A DNA stretch of 64,000 nucleotides from Pseudorasbora parva (GCF_024679245.1 NC_090176.1:44530586-44594585); one strand, 5' to 3'. Positions 51,280-63,276 are shown, counted from the first letter of the stretch. Notes: generated by a model not told the origin, from the letters alone. A program made the numbers and translations.

Positions 51280-51708
51280 GGCCAGGTTTACTAACAGATT
51301 GTGCCAGCATAAACCTTCTTTTGGCGTTAAAGAACTACTGTCAGGATTTACTAAAGACAAATAATGGTGGATGAGAGATGAATCATTGTGTTTGTTTGTT
51401 AAAGACATTTTGCAAGCCCTGTGAGCGTTTCCCCACACGCTTTCAAAGCAATTAACACATGTACTGACAGAGGAGCTGAAGATCATTATAATATGTAAAT
51501 ATTATCCAATCCTAGCCGTGGGCCTTTACTAATCTCCAGTGCAGCATGCCCAGAAGAACCAAGCGTTCAGGAGAGAGGCTCAAAACCAGGGTAGAAAATA
51601 GTCTTTTACTTATTCATTATGATGTTTTTGAAAGTAAAAACCATGTGGACATAAGTTGACAATATAAAAAAGTTTAAAAAGCCAGTTTATGACCCCTTTA
51701 AATGAATC
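51280..51708 (-). repeat. TTAA family 2 copy, reverse orientation
   Basis: The reverse complement begins 'aaaggggtcataaactggct' from the end at 51708 and continues through 'caacttatgtccacatggtt', 'acatcataatgaataagtaa', 'ttgagcctctctcctgaacg' and 'cacggctaggattggataat', as in the copies at 32118 and 61128. Its inner end is degenerate. The TTAA at the outer end is 'tttaaatg'. Confidence 0.75.
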
Positions 51709-51829
51709 ATGCAAGATGATTTAGTGAGGTTTGCGAGATGCAAGATGATTTAGTGTGGCTGAGAATGATGACATTGATGTTGTGCACTACAGTCTATGGT
51801 TTGAGATGACGTGTCACTACCAAACATTA
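51709..51829. other. Unassigned spacer
   Basis: Contains 'gatgcaagatgatttagtg' twice (51708 and 51738), a small local duplication. Confidence 0.5.
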
Positions 51830-52427
51830 GGCCGGAGACACACTGCAAGCGTGGTGTGAGCGTGGCGTTTCTGCTGCGTGTCAGCCGCAGGGCGGTTGCC
51901 TGGCATTTTCTGTCATTGCACACCAGAAGCGTGTCTGACGCGGTGCAGCTATTAATGTACAGGGAAGCCCTATACTTCATGTTAAATATAAATATATTGC
52001 CTATTGGCCATATTGGCCATACATATCTATGGTATTGACGGCAAAATAGGCTACAGAATATTTCGTTCTGTATTGACAGGTTTAATATTTCAAAATCGCT
52101 AATTATGTTGTTTTTTATTATTACAATTAGGCCTATCTCTGCATTTATGTTAACCTACAGACTTTCAAACATGAAAATGTCATTTATTAATATGTATTCG
52201 TGTCAAAATGGCATATAAACATCTTTTCCTATGCTATTTTGCCTAGAAACGCTTCCAACACGCTCGCGTGTTGTGTGAAAAATAGGCGTCTCTTCTCTTT
52301 GAAGCATGCACGCGTTTTCCGTGCAGGCAGTATGCAAGCGCTAACCGGTTAACATGGGAGCCGAAATAAAAACGGACACGCCACGCAGCCGAGACGCTCA
52401 CGGCACGCTTGCAGTGTGTCCCCGGCC
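51830..52427. mobile_element. PIF/Harbinger-like short element
   Basis: Ends GGCCGGAGACACACTGCAAG and (reverse) GGCCGGGGACACACTGCAAG, a TIR of 24 bp with one mismatch and further similarity ('tgagcgt', 'gctgcg') inward. Flanked by TTA on both sides (51827-51829, 52428-52430), the TWA target of Harbinger elements. 598 bp, no coding sequence. Confidence 0.85.
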
Positions 52428-52430
52428 TTA

Positions 52431-52760
52431 GTGATTGGTTATGGCAGATTCAGAGTGGCTCTGGGCAGATCCAATAGTTTTAAACTTCAACAGAGTACCC
52501 ACCTTTAAGGAAGTTAACGCTTGTAAATGGAGTAGCTAGACTCTGTACAAATTAAATGTACAATATTCTGACAGGACCAGGCTACCATTATTTACCACCA
52601 TCAAAAGCACGTCCTAAACCAATTATGGAAATGATCCAGCTGCGTTTGTGTTCTTTAATTTGCGTATAGTCAGTAGATCACGTGCAGAACCTTCCACTCG
52701 CATAATCATTGGAGCTAATAATTTAACTATATTCTCACAATGTCATGCCAATAATGCAAT
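52431..52760. other. Unassigned sequence
   Basis: No gene or repeat recognised; ends at the Gypsy 5' LTR. Confidence 0.5.
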
Positions 52761-54352
52761 TGTTACAAGCACGCCATGCTCCACCCTCTCCCAGACACAA
52801 CGATCACAATCGCCAGAATACTGATTGCACGCACCTGCACTTCATCTCACTGCGATCACCTCCTGCACTTAAGCCCCACGTATTCACTCAGTCACTGTCT
52901 CGTTTGCACACGCTCATGCTACTGCTTGCTTCTACGGACTCATCTGCATACTTACCTGTTCTCCTTGTCTCCCGAGTGTCTCTTCATCCTGTCTCCTGGC
53001 TCCCTGTCTCCATCGCTTCAGTGTCCCGATCTCCTGACCTCCTCCAAACAAAGATGTACAGTATTACCATTGACATGGACATGGACAGCAGTAATCTAAT
53101 TATTGATCTTATTCTAAATAAGACAATATTCTGATTAAGGTGTTTAGTTGCTTTTAGAGTACTCCGTTCACGTTCCCGTTTTACATGTGATAGAACATAG
53201 ATCGATTATGGCACGTCATTACGTCCCCATGCCACGCTATGTTCTCCAACATCCAATCATAGCGTGACTTTGGCAGGTCTGTTTATTTTATGGGCTCAGG
53301 AAACGCGCTGTAACTTCACCAGCGCGTGTCGCTGTTGGACAGTGTTACTTTACATTAAGATTTTACATTTTATAATGTTTTATATACATTTACATTGATT
53401 TATTTTTGTAATATTATGTATTGTCTCTTTCTGTTTTTTTGAACAGACACTGCCCCTCTTTCCTCCTTCTTGACAGCCTACATTTAGAATAATAGCTTTG
53501 ATTAATGATGAAAAAGGTTTAAAAATCGTGACTGTTTGGATTGTTTTTCCTGCCGTCGAGCCACAGGCGTTCACTGAATGACCCATCTGGTTTGCGATTA
53601 CAGATACAAACTTATTGTATTTTACTTTTACAATGAGCATAATAATTACAACAAAAATAAAATATTGAGAGAGAGGACGCAGTGTTCAGAATGAACAGTC
53701 AAGTAAAACACACACCGCCCATAGCAACACGTTATGGCAACAACATTTCAGACTGACAGATACGTAAAAGATAAACGGGACTTTTCCGCCATTTGTTACT
53801 GTTTTGTAGACGTTGTTATATTAATTATTATTCCAATTCTGTTTTATTGGCCACAATATTATCAATGACTGTTGAGAGGGGCACTTTTGATTAATTTTCA
53901 AAAAGGGCAGAGGCTCCAACCCACAAAGCCTCCCCTCTGCACTTCCCTGTTGTGGGTAACGTTATGTGTCCTTTCACAAAATGCGGCGAAATCTCCGATA
54001 CAACATTAATAGTTAGATTAAGGTCAGGTGTATACATGTCTGTAATGCTCTCCGATAATGCGACTAAAATAGGCATACTCCACATGTCTTAATCCGATTT
54101 ATGTTTAGTTAGATTATGACTTTAATCAGATTAAGGTAATTAGAAATCGCTGTCTACATGGTAGCCTCTTTATCAGAGTATTGTCTTAATCAGATTAATA
54201 TCGGAGAATTGTTGTCCATGTAAACGTAGTCACTGTGTCATTCCCCTTGGATTCAACCTGCCATCACACCTCTTCTGCTCATATCCTGGTTCTGTTTAAT
54301 AAACTCTGTTAACCACTGTCTCCAGTTCTCCGTGTCACCTCTGTTTGTAACA
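52761..54352 (+). repeat. Gypsy 5' LTR, interrupted
   Basis: Left part 52761-53072 and right part 54231-54352 match the 3' LTR closely. The right part has the 'ggttctgtttaataaactct' polyadenylation-type region. The LTR is opened by a 1.16-kb insertion at 53073-54230. Confidence 0.92.
53073..54230. mobile_element. DNA transposon inserted in the 5' LTR
   Basis: The inserted block is absent from the 3' LTR. Its ends carry inverted 'acatggacagcagtaatcta' and 'agattaatatcggagaattg' plus 'gtccatgt' motifs, so the two ends are imperfect TIRs. LTR sequence on both sides reads CATTG and CACTG, possibly a mutated short target duplication. Interior non-coding ('taatcagattaaggt' repeats near the right end). 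Ends of this type resemble those of the 19013-19741 element. Confidence 0.72.
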
Positions 54353-54383
54353 GAAGACCAGACCAACACCGCACAGCACCAGG

Positions 54384-55180
54384 ATGAGCACCCCAGATCC
54401 CTTCAAGGAGCTGCTGTTCGGCGAGCTGTTCCCACCTGCACACCTGCACCTTCACCAGTGAGCACTTCCGGAAACAACACCGCTTCTTCTTCGCCTACTG
54501 AGTGTGCCAGTCCCATGGCCAGACAGGCGCCCTACTCTGGTTCGGTGGAGGATTGCAACGGGTTTCTGCTACAATGTTCGCTTGTACTGGAGATGGGCTT
54601 CGATGGGCGGAATCCCTGTGGTCCAACGACAGTCCTGTGATCCAGTCCCTCTCAGGTTTCATCACACATTTCAAGGAGGTCTTTGGGAAACCGTCTTGGG
54701 ATTCGTCAATATAGTGAGCAACTATATTCACTCAGTTGCTATGGTGAGCAACTTTATCACCTCTAGCAAGGTTCTCAGTCTGTAAATGATTATGCTCTAC
54801 CGATTCGAACCCTTGCGGCTGCCAGTGGCTGGAATGAACAATCCCTGATAACAACATACCAACAGGGTCTGGATCCTCGAGTGCAGCTGCATCTCGCTGC
54901 ATACGAGGATACCATCGGGCTAGAACGGTTCATTCAACTCTCCACCCGCTTCGCCACTCGAATACAGTCGTGTAACAAAGAACACCAGGGTCAGCCATCA
55001 TTCTTTCCTTCCCTCCGCCGACCAGATGGTGTCAGCCCTCCAGAACCAGCCCACGAGGCAATGCAACTGGAAAACTCACAACTGAAAGAAGCTGAGCGGC
55101 AGATGCGGCTGACCCAGAGTCTCTGTTTGTACCGTGGTCTCCCTGGGCATTACATCTCTAAATGCTCTGTCCGTCCTCCA
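54384..55180 (+). pseudogene. Gypsy gag pseudogene
   Basis: The ATG at 54384 is stopped after 25 codons. Recognisable gag blocks follow in different frames: 'SGSVEDCNGFLLQCSLVLEM' (54538-54598), 'AESLWSNDSP' and 'SLSGFITHFKEVFGKPSWDS' (to 54714), then 54881-55170 with 'AAYEDTIGLERFIQLS'. The zinc knuckle at 55124-55165 reads 'CLYRGLPGHYISKC', with the second Cys replaced by Arg. The coding region is damaged by deletion as well as shifts. Confidence 0.82.
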
Positions 55181-55184
55181 CGTC

Positions 55185-55590
55185 CTATGGTGAGTGCGAT
55201 TATTCCTTCCCTTCAGAAAAATGCAACCACTCACCACTACTGTAAACCTTACTGCTGCCGGTATTTCCCTTCCAGTTACTGCCCTCCTCGACTCTGGGTC
55301 AGCCAGGAACTTCATCTCGGGCACCCTCTGCCGCCAGCTCAAGCTCCGCACAACCATCACTCCGACTATCTACCAGATCCAATCGATAACTGGAAAACCC
55401 CTCAGTTGGAGGCAGGTCAGTCACTCCGTGGGAATCCTCCATATGGAACGGTTACATCTGCTTGTTCTGGAGGAATATATCGCTGACATTATCTTAGGGC
55501 ACCCATGGTTAGAGCAGCATAGCCCAGTCATCTCCTGGAAGACAGGAGAAGTCCTGAAGTGGGGCGACACCTGACTGCTTCCCATCTCCA
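55185..55590 (+). pseudogene. Gypsy protease region
   Basis: An open stretch of 126 codons contains the aspartic protease motif 'TALLDSGSARNFIS' (active-site Asp at about 55290) and a downstream 'ILGHPWLEQHSP' that fits the conserved hydrophobic ILG motif. This is the best-preserved piece of the element, yet not joined to an intact pol frame. Confidence 0.8.
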
Positions 55591-56360
55591 CCGGTACGTC
55601 CCTCTCCTCATTCCCAAGATCTCCCTATCTGTGCCACGTCCATCGAAAGTCCTGTAGAGCGACGTTCGGTGGATGTCCCTTCCTGTTACGCCCCCTTCAG
55701 CAACGTCTTCGGTCCCCAACGGTCTTCCAAGCTGCCTCCCCATGGGACATGGGACTGTGCCATTGATCTGCTGCCCGGTGAACCAGTGCCCAAAGAAAAA
55801 AAGATTTATCCACGGAGGAGTACACCAAAGAGGCGCTGGAGCAAGGTTACATCTATCCATCCACTTGCCCTGCTGCTTTAAGTTTCTACTTTGTGGCAAA
55901 GAAGGATGGAGACTTGTGGCCTTGCATTGACTACCGGGCACTCAACAACATTACAGTCAAGTTCAGGTACCCCCTTTCCTCTCGTCCCAGTTGCCCTGGA
56001 ACATCTCCGTGGCGCCACTGTGTTCACAAAGCTGGACCTCTGCAGCACGTACAACCTCATCCGGATACTCATCCGGTGAGGGAGACGAGTTGAAGACCGC
56101 CTTTGTCACGCTCACTGGCCATTATGAATACCTGGTCATGCCGTATGGACTCGCCAACGCCCCCTCCATATTCCAGGATTTCATCCATGAGGTGCTCCGT
56201 GAGTGTCTCCACAAATCCGTGCTGGTATACATTGACAATATCCTGATCTACTCCCAGAGCCTGGCCGAACATCGCCTACACATTGCGGAGGTCCTTCAAT
56301 GCCTGAGGAGCTTCCTACTCTACCTCAAAGCCAAGAAGAGGAGTGGAGGCACTGGTTAGA
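55590..56360 (+). pseudogene. Gypsy reverse transcriptase, truncated
   Basis: Frames at 55820-56359 show '[20 protein letters not shown]', then '[13 protein letters not shown]', '[20 protein letters not shown]' and '[14 protein letters not shown]'. The catalytic 'YIDD' is 'YIDN' (56228-56239), so an active-site Asp is lost. After 'LYLKAKK' the reading stops and the remainder, including the RNase H domain, is deleted. Confidence 0.85.
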
Positions 56361-57150
56361 GGGTGCCAAACTTCCCTTCCTAGTGCTCACCTGGCGCCAA
56401 GAACATCAAGGTGGACACTCTTTCCCGCATCCATAGTCCCAATGAGAACCTTGAGGAGATGGAGCCCATCATCTCTTCTCAACTATTCGTCGCTCCCATA
56501 ACCTGGTCTAAGGAAACTCTGCCCTCTGCCAATGCCTCCACCCACATCCCACTGGGTTGTCCTCCAGACTTGCAATTTGTCACCAGGCAGACCACAACGT
56601 ATTCCTCTCATCCACTCCTCACACACGGCACTGGTCACCCCGGGGTCAATGAAACCCTCTCACTGCTACGCCAACACTTTTAGTGGCCCCAGATGTCATC
56701 AGATGTCAGAAGGTACTTGCAGGGATGTAGGGAATGTGCCATGTCCAAGAGTCCACGTCATCTACCTGCTGGAAAGCTCCATCCTCTGCCCATTCCCAAC
56801 CACCTCTGGTCACACCTAGGAGTGGATTTCATTACTGATCTCCCAGTTTCTGAAAACTGCACCTGTGTCCTCGTAGTGGTAGACCGTTTCTCCAAGTCAT
56901 GCCGCCTTATCCCACTATGAGGGCCCACTGCCCTGGAAACTGCATCTGCAATCCGCAAGTTGAGTCCCAGATTTATGAAGCCCCTTCACCATCCTGCAGC
57001 AGATCAATCCGGTCACATACAAGCTTCAACTTCAACCACACTACCGGATTCACCCCACTTTCCATGTGTCACTGCTAAAACCTCATCACCCTTCTGTTTC
57101 TGTTTCTCCAGAGTCTGGCGTTACCCCGGAACCCCCTCCTCTGCTTCTTC
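56360..57150 (+). pseudogene. Gypsy integrase, internally deleted
   Basis: Following the RNase H deletion, 'LTWRQEHQGGHSF'-like linker sequence leads to the zinc-binding part ('HGTGHPGVNETL' then 'CRECAMSKS', 56627-56760) and the start of the catalytic core ('[12 protein letters not shown]' and '[17 protein letters not shown]', 56816-56920). The segment with the catalytic Glu is missing and frames shift at 56688 and 56917. Confidence 0.8.
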
Positions 57151-57159
57151 AAGAAGACG

Positions 57160-57330
57160 GCGCAGCATACCAGGTCCAGGAGATCTTGGACTCCCGTCAT
57201 GGTGGTGGTCAACTACAATACCTCGTGGACTGGGAAGGATACGGCCCCCGAAGAGCGATCATGGGTACCCAGATACGACATCCTGGATCCGAGCCTACTT
57301 GAAACCTTCCACTCCTCTCGTCCAGACCAA
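57160..57330 (+). pseudogene. Gypsy chromodomain remnant
   Basis: '[20 protein letters not shown]' and 'LVDWEGYGP' (57157-57250) then, in another frame, '[19 protein letters not shown]', give the chromodomain signature (Y-x-V-x-x-I-L-D-S, then Y-L-V-D-W-E-G-Y). Chromodomains at the integrase C-terminus direct integration to marked chromatin in chromoviruses. A frameshift splits it. Confidence 0.82.
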
Positions 57331-57406
57331 ATGGTGCCTCGGGGTAGAGGTAGACCAACACAGCGTTGGGGTCCTCGGCCCTCAGGAGATGGCTGTGGAG
57401 GGGTAA

Positions 57407-57831
57407 TGTTACAAGCATGCCAGGCTCCACCCTCTCCCAGACACAATGATCACAATCACCAGAATACTAATTGCACACACCTGCACTTCATCTCACTGCA
57501 ATCACCTCCTGCACTTAAGCCCCACGCATTCACTCAGTCACTGTCCGGTCTCATTTGCACACTCTCTACTCACTGCTTCTATGGACTCACCTGCATACTT
57601 ACCTGCTCTCCTTGTTTCCTGAGTGTCTCCTTGTCCTGTCTCCTGGCTCCCTGTCTCCATCGCTTCAGTGTCCTGATCTCCTGAACTCCTGCAAACAAAG
57701 ACACACAGTATTATCATTGTTTCATTCCCCTTGGATTCAACCTGCCACTACTCACCTCCTCTACTCATATCCTGGTTCTGTTTAATAAACTCCACTGTCT
57801 CCAGTTCTCCGTGTCACCTCTGTTTGTAACA
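57407..57831 (+). repeat. Gypsy 3' LTR
   Basis: 425 bp, TGTTAC...GTAACA, preceded by a purine-rich stretch. Intact reference for the interrupted 5' LTR; differences from it are mostly single bases and a small insertion near 57545. Confidence 0.95.
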
Positions 57832-58022
57832 GCTATTCAGAATGGGTTTCATTAGTTTCAATAGTGAGAAAAATAGATTTTTGGAATAGTGTCACAGCAT
57901 TGTTGTCTATTCATCTAAATTTGCCTTTAACAGCCTGATGATTCTCATCTGGCCCAAAATTTGTTTCTGGCTTGTTCAGGCACAGTAAGCAGGATAAAGC
58001 AATTCCAAATGTCAATAATATA
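57832..58022. other. Unassigned spacer
   Basis: Nothing recognised between the Gypsy element and the next Tc1/mariner element. Confidence 0.5.
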
Positions 58023-59519
58023 CAGGGAGTGCAGAATTATTAGGCAAATGAGTATTTTGACCACATCATCCTCGTTATGGATGTTGTCTTACTCCAAGCT
58101 GTATAGGCTGGAAAGCCTACTACCAATTAAGCATATTAGGTGATGTGCATCTCTGTAATGAGAAGGGGTGTGGTCTAATGACATCAACACCCTATATCAG
58201 GTGTGCATAATTATTAGGCAACTTCCTTTCCTTTGGCAAAATGGGTCAAAAGAAGGACTTGACAGGCTCAGAAAAGTCAAAAATAGTGATATATATTGCA
58301 GAGGGATGCAGCAGTCTTAAAATAGCCAAGCTTCTGAAGCGTGATCATCGAACAATCAAGCGTTTCATTCAAAATAGTCAACAGGGTCGCAAGAAGCGTG
58401 TGGAAAAACCAAGGCGCAAATAAACTGCCCGTGAACTGAGAAAAGTCAAGCGTGCAGCTGCCAAGATGCCACAAGGTGTGCAATACTCAAAGACATGGCC
58501 AAGGTAAGAAAGGCAGAAAGTCGACCACCACTGAACAAGACACACAAGCTGAAACGTCAAGACTGGGCCAAGAAATATCTCAAGACTGATTTTTCTAAGG
58601 TTTTATGGACTGATGAAATGAGAGTGAGTCTTGATGGGCAAGATGGATGGGCCCGTGGCTGGATTGGTAAAGGGCAGAGAGCTCCAGTCCGACTCAGACG
58701 CCAACAAGGTGGAGGTGGAGTACTGGTTTGGGCTGGTATCATCAAAGATGATCTTGTGGGGCCTTTTCGGGTTGAGGATGGAGTCAAGCTCAACTCCCAG
58801 TCCTACTGCCAGTTTCTGGAAGACACCTTCTTCAAGCAGTGGTACAGGAAGAAGTCTACATCCTTCAAGAAAAACATGATTTTCATGCAGGACAATGCTC
58901 CATCACACGCGTCCAAGTACTCCACAGCGTGGCTGGCAAGAAAGGGTATAAAAGAAGAAAATCTAATGATATGGCCTCCTTGTTCACCTGATCTGAACCC
59001 CATTGAGAACCTGTGGTCCATCATCAAATGTGCGGTTTACAAGGAGGGAAAACAGTACACCTCTCTGAACAGTGTCTGGGAGGCTGTGGTTGCTGCTGCA
59101 CGCAATGTTGATGGTGAACAGATCAAAACACTGACAGAATCCATGGATGGCAGGCTTTTGAGTGTCCTTGCAAAGAAAGGTGGCTATATTGGTCACTGAT
59201 TTGTTTTTGTTTGGTTTTTGAATGTCAGAAATGTATATTTGTGAATGTTGAGATGTTATATTGGTTTCACTGGTAAAAATAAATAATTGAAATGGGTATA
59301 AATTTGTTTTTTGTTAAGTTGCCTTATAATTATGCACAGTAATAGTCACCTGCACACACAGATATCCCCCTAAAATAGCTAAAACTAAAAACTAAAACTT
59401 CCAAAAATATTCAGCTTTGATATTAATGAGTTTTTTGTGTTCATTGAGAACATGGTTGTTGTTCAATAATAAAATTAATCCTCAAAAATACAACTTGCCT
59501 AATAATTCTGCACTCCCTG
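58023..59519 (+). mobile_element. Tc1/mariner element with DD37E transposase
   Basis: Flanked by TA (58021-58022 and 59520-59521). Outer TIR CAGGGAGTGCAGAATTATTA and further bases. An inner copy ('gtgcataattattaggcaac', 58203-58222; reverse at about 59319-59338) gives an IR/DR arrangement. Total 1497 bp. The transposase shows 37 residues between its second and third catalytic residues, matching the TRT group of vertebrate Tc1-like transposons (named from memory). Confidence 0.93.
58241..59199 (+). pseudogene. DD37E Tc1-like transposase, N-terminus broken, catalytic core open
   Basis: The first ORF starts at 58241 ('MGQKKDLTGSEKSKIVIYIA'), with a helix-turn-helix ('GCSSLKIAKLLKRDHRTIKR') and a basic tail, and stops at 58421. 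After the stop the reading continues ('TARELRKVKRAAAKMP') and then a deletion and frameshift lead into a second open frame of 234 codons (58495-59199). That frame has all three catalytic residues: D40 ('VLWTDEM'), D133 ('MQDNAPSH') and E171 ('LNPIENLW'), with 37 residues between the last two. Ends 'GGYIGH'. DNA-binding and catalytic halves are thus split; a full active enzyme is not made from this copy. Confidence 0.88.
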
Positions 59520-59521
59520 TA

Positions 59522-61123
59522 ATGCTGCTAATTATATAATTATTAAATGCTATAAAAATACTTTAGAAAGGTTTGATAAAATCCTTCCCATGTGTTTTGT
59601 TGTTGACATCAAGGTCATCTACTCAAAATTCATCTGTCATTTGGTAAAAGCAAGTCAAATACAGCTAAATGTATTTTGTGCTGATAACTTCTGGCTTTCA
59701 GAACTTGAAACCATAAAAGACATTTTACTTTACTGTCCCAGTTTCCAAATGAAAAGTTGTTAAATCCAAACGAAAAGAAACAAGTTAATAAAACTCAACA
59801 ATTGAATTGTTTAATTAAAACAATTAAACAACTCGGATTACTTAAAATGGGTCAGAAAAAGAAAGTTCTAAATACTCATAAAAGTTTGTTTGTTTGAACT
59901 AATCTGTTTCATTTGAGTTGGCTCTACTCAAACCAATTAACTACAAAGTAACAAAACAAAGTAACTACACCAAACACTATTCATGTTTTTTTTTTTTTTT
60001 TTTTTTTGTATTATTGTGTGTATTGTGTAGTCTTTATGGACCTATGTGTCTTAAATAAAAGTTGATATGATATTATATTAACATTTAATGTTTAATTTTA
60101 AGGGCAGGTTTCTGCTGTGTTTGCCTCTTGATGTCTTGGGTCTTAAAGCAAATAATTTGAGAAGCACTTAAGACGATACTCATTCTTGTGTATCCACAGA
60201 GCAGTAGTCATTCTAGTAGCATTTATAAACATCAAATGTGTGATTGTGGCATCTCGCAGCAGCATTACCCACCAGCCTCCGCATGGCTACCCTGGAGAGA
60301 ACCCACCACACTTGTTAAATTCTATCTCGTGGCTTCTCCCGGTATTTCCCACCTCCCTCCCTAGTCGTTGCCTCTGTAGTCTCGTTAATCCATTATGAAT
60401 TCATTATCCATGCTGCCGGGCCCAGTGTTCTTTAATCTTTCTCTTTCATCCAGTTGCAGTGCCTGACAGCCTTGCATCGTAAGTGGAGTCGTCTCATGCT
60501 TTCATCTGTAAACACAGTGTTTGAGCACTAGAGCAGAGAAGGGAACCCTGACCCCTAAACAAAGACAATACTAGTGCCATGTCATGAAATACAGATGACT
60601 CTATTCTCATTAATGTAATCGTTCAGGGGAACTGCAGGCGGTTTGTGAGATAATAATTAAAAAAAGAAAACAAATAATTAAAGTGCCTCTATTGTGGATT
60701 GTTGAAAACAATCTTTATTAACCTTTCATGTAGTGTGCAACATAGTTCTAAGTGAATGAAAACACGCTGCAAAGTTTTAGATCTGAAAGTGCACTGTAAA
60801 TGAAGTTATTGTCTCTCAAAAGTAAGTAGACTGAGTCAATTAAACAATTTTTTTTTTTAATGAATCCCAAGCCATTTCATTGTGACATCAAGGCGAAACA
60901 TTAGCATATTGCCCGTCCACTTATTGTAACACCAGGGAAATAAACACCAGGGAAATGTTGAACCACCTCAAACACTGCAGCTGGTACTGGATAGCAACAT
61001 GTCAAGAAGACTCTGTGCTCTGTAATGTGTTTATTGTGTTTCATATTGTGTAGGTCTCTGGCTAATCGGCTAACTCACATTACTGAAATACTACTGTAAA
61101 TCAGTTGTGGGCTGCAGTATTGC
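59522..61123. other. Unassigned sequence (1.6 kb)
   Basis: 59755-59950 ('acaagttaataaaactcaac', 'ttaattaaaacaattaaaca') resembles a fish repeat with internal palindromic segments. A T-run lies at 59985-60007. No genes; 60186-60398 has an open 70-codon frame without a domain. Confidence 0.45.
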
Positions 61124-61127
61124 TTAA

Positions 61128-62224
61128 AGGTGTCAAACTGCCTTTTTATTTAGTATACTGTTGTCTGAGATCAACAAATGATGTTTGTGTGGTTTTTACA
61201 TTCAAAAACATCATAACTAATAAGTAATAGGCTATCTACACTGGTTTGGAGGCTCTCTTTTGAACGCTGGGTTTTGATGGCCACACTGGAGACTTGGAAG
61301 TAAACACCCACGGCTAGGATTGGATAAGATTTGCATATTTAATGAGCTTAAGCTCCCCTGTCAGTTCAGTTCACATGAGAGAGGAGAGAGTGAGGGAGAA
61401 GCGGCAACTGGAATGATTTTCTCGATCACAGGGCTCGTAAAAAATTTTATCAAACAAACACAATGATTTATTTCTCATCCACCCGCGATTGATTGGACTA
61501 TTATTTTTATATTACACATAGCCCGCAAGATCGGTCGATATAAGCGCGAACTGCGCACGTACACGTACACGTGCGCGCCGCCCTTCAAATGTCAAGTCGA
61601 GAGAGAGAACAGCACAGATCAAGAAGGGAATATTATGAAATTCATCGGCCTGCTGGGCTTTGAGTCCAACGTGTGAAAGGTATGCTCTGTTAGACACGTA
61701 CACATAAGCAAAACGATCTATAGCAACATTTTACATCATTCCTGTTGGATCCAAATCCAGCATCGACCGGAGATTTGTTTAAAAACAATTCCTCAGTAAA
61801 CTGAAGTGAACATGTCTTCCCCATGTGAGCTGGAACTTCATTAAAAATAAAGTTCAACCACTCATTCCTAATATTAGGATCAGGAGGAAGCTTATGCAGC
61901 GACTTTGTTCTTCCACAACCAGGAATAGCGCAATATCTTAATCTTCCTCTGCATGTTTATTGTTGCTGACCAGCAAGCACGAGCCCTCCATGAGTCGATG
62001 GGCGGGGCTACTGGATTAGACGCGCTGTAGAGGTGTGTTTCGTCGCGCAGTAACGTCAGTATAAAGCACAGGACCGTTTGCTGGGCCTGGTGTCTATAAA
62101 AGCTTTTCTTTGCTTAAAAAATGGAAGTTTTCAGCTCTGAAACTTACAGGATATTCTTATATTACCATGACCTTTTATATATCAAAAGCTCAAGGGAATG
62201 TTGATTTCTCAATTCATCACCCCT
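61128..62224 (+). mobile_element. TTAA family 2, longest copy
   Basis: TTAA flanks (61124-61127, 62225-62228), left end AGGTGTCAAACTGCC and right end (reversed) AGGGGTGATGAATTG; the TIR match is poor beyond the first bases, but the left end matches the copy at 51280-51708. 1097 bp, no transposase motifs. Contains 'cacggctaggattggataag' and 'gcgggtgg'-type GC islands near 61980. Other copies at 32118 and 51280 show which parts are shared. Confidence 0.65.
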
Positions 62225-62228
62225 TTAA

Positions 62229-63276
62229 AACTGAGTCTATTAATGCAGAGTCTGTCATTCTTACTACTTTGAGTAAAGATAAAGGTTGGAGCAAGATTTG
62301 TTTCGCAAACTTTTATATTACATCTGTCATTCACATCAGTGCTTGGCTAATGTATGCGCTGTTATTGATACAGTAACCCCCCACCCCCTCATGGAAAAGA
62401 GGGATTTAGAGAGACTGATTGAGTCGATTGAGAATCATTGAACATTGTGGTGAAGTGCAATGTATATTATCATAAAATGAATGCATGTAAACCTTGAATA
62501 GGAGACCTCCCAAATTAAATTAGGAAACTTTAAAATAGCACAATAGGGGAACTTTAAGTCAAGTGTAAAATGAGAAATAAATCTGGCTGCATAATCATTT
62601 GAAATAGAACTGATATTGCAATGTAGCATTGTACGATTGTCAAATCAAAGGGATATATTAAATAAGAATATAATCTGATGCACTGTGTGGTTCTTAGTGA
62701 AGAGCTGCACTGTTACATGTGTGCAGGATACATTCAAATAATATAGAATGATCAAATATTCATTTTTTTATTGTACAGGACAATTTACAATAGTAATATA
62801 TATAATGTATTATTGTAATATTGTATTATTACTAGTATTATTATTATTAGTTTAATCAATCTGAAAACAATTTATCAATTTAAAAACATTCGACTTTTTA
62901 ATATTTTTATATCGTAATAATTTCATAGTTACTCTTCAAATTAATAACTTAAATATAGTAAATATTGAATATTTGTTGTAATGGCATATTTTAATAAATC
63001 ACTGATAGTGCTACTGATGTCTCTATGAAATTGATTTTTTTAAACATTAATGAAAGACATTCAGCATGACAGTATAATTGAAAGTTATCAATTTTAACAT
63101 TTATTAGGCTTTTAAAAACACATTTTAATTTAAGTAACAATCTTTACATTAACCCATTATTCTCTTTTGTTGTCTTGTTGTGCTTGAATGGTTTAAAAGC
63201 ACTTGCATGAAAAAGAGCATAATCATATAATATAATGCTAGACAAAGGATGACAGAATAATGAAAATGTATTATCA
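62229..63276. other. Unassigned AT-rich sequence
   Basis: Very AT-rich (many tattatt and ttaaaat tracts at 62780-63100). No gene or transposon end found. Confidence 0.5.

Larger units (their letters stand above)
52761..57831 (+). mobile_element. Degenerate Ty3/Gypsy LTR retrotransposon with chromodomain
   Basis: Both LTRs begin TGTTACAAGC and end GTAACA. Order: 5' LTR (interrupted), gag, protease, reverse transcriptase, integrase, chromodomain, polypurine tract ('ggaggggtaa', 57398-57406), 3' LTR. All coding parts are broken by stops, frameshifts and deletions; after removing the nested insertion the element is about 3.9 kb. The outer flanks GCAAT and GCTAT may be a worn 5-bp duplication. 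The chromodomain marks it as a chromovirus-type Gypsy element. It is a dead copy. Confidence 0.92.
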
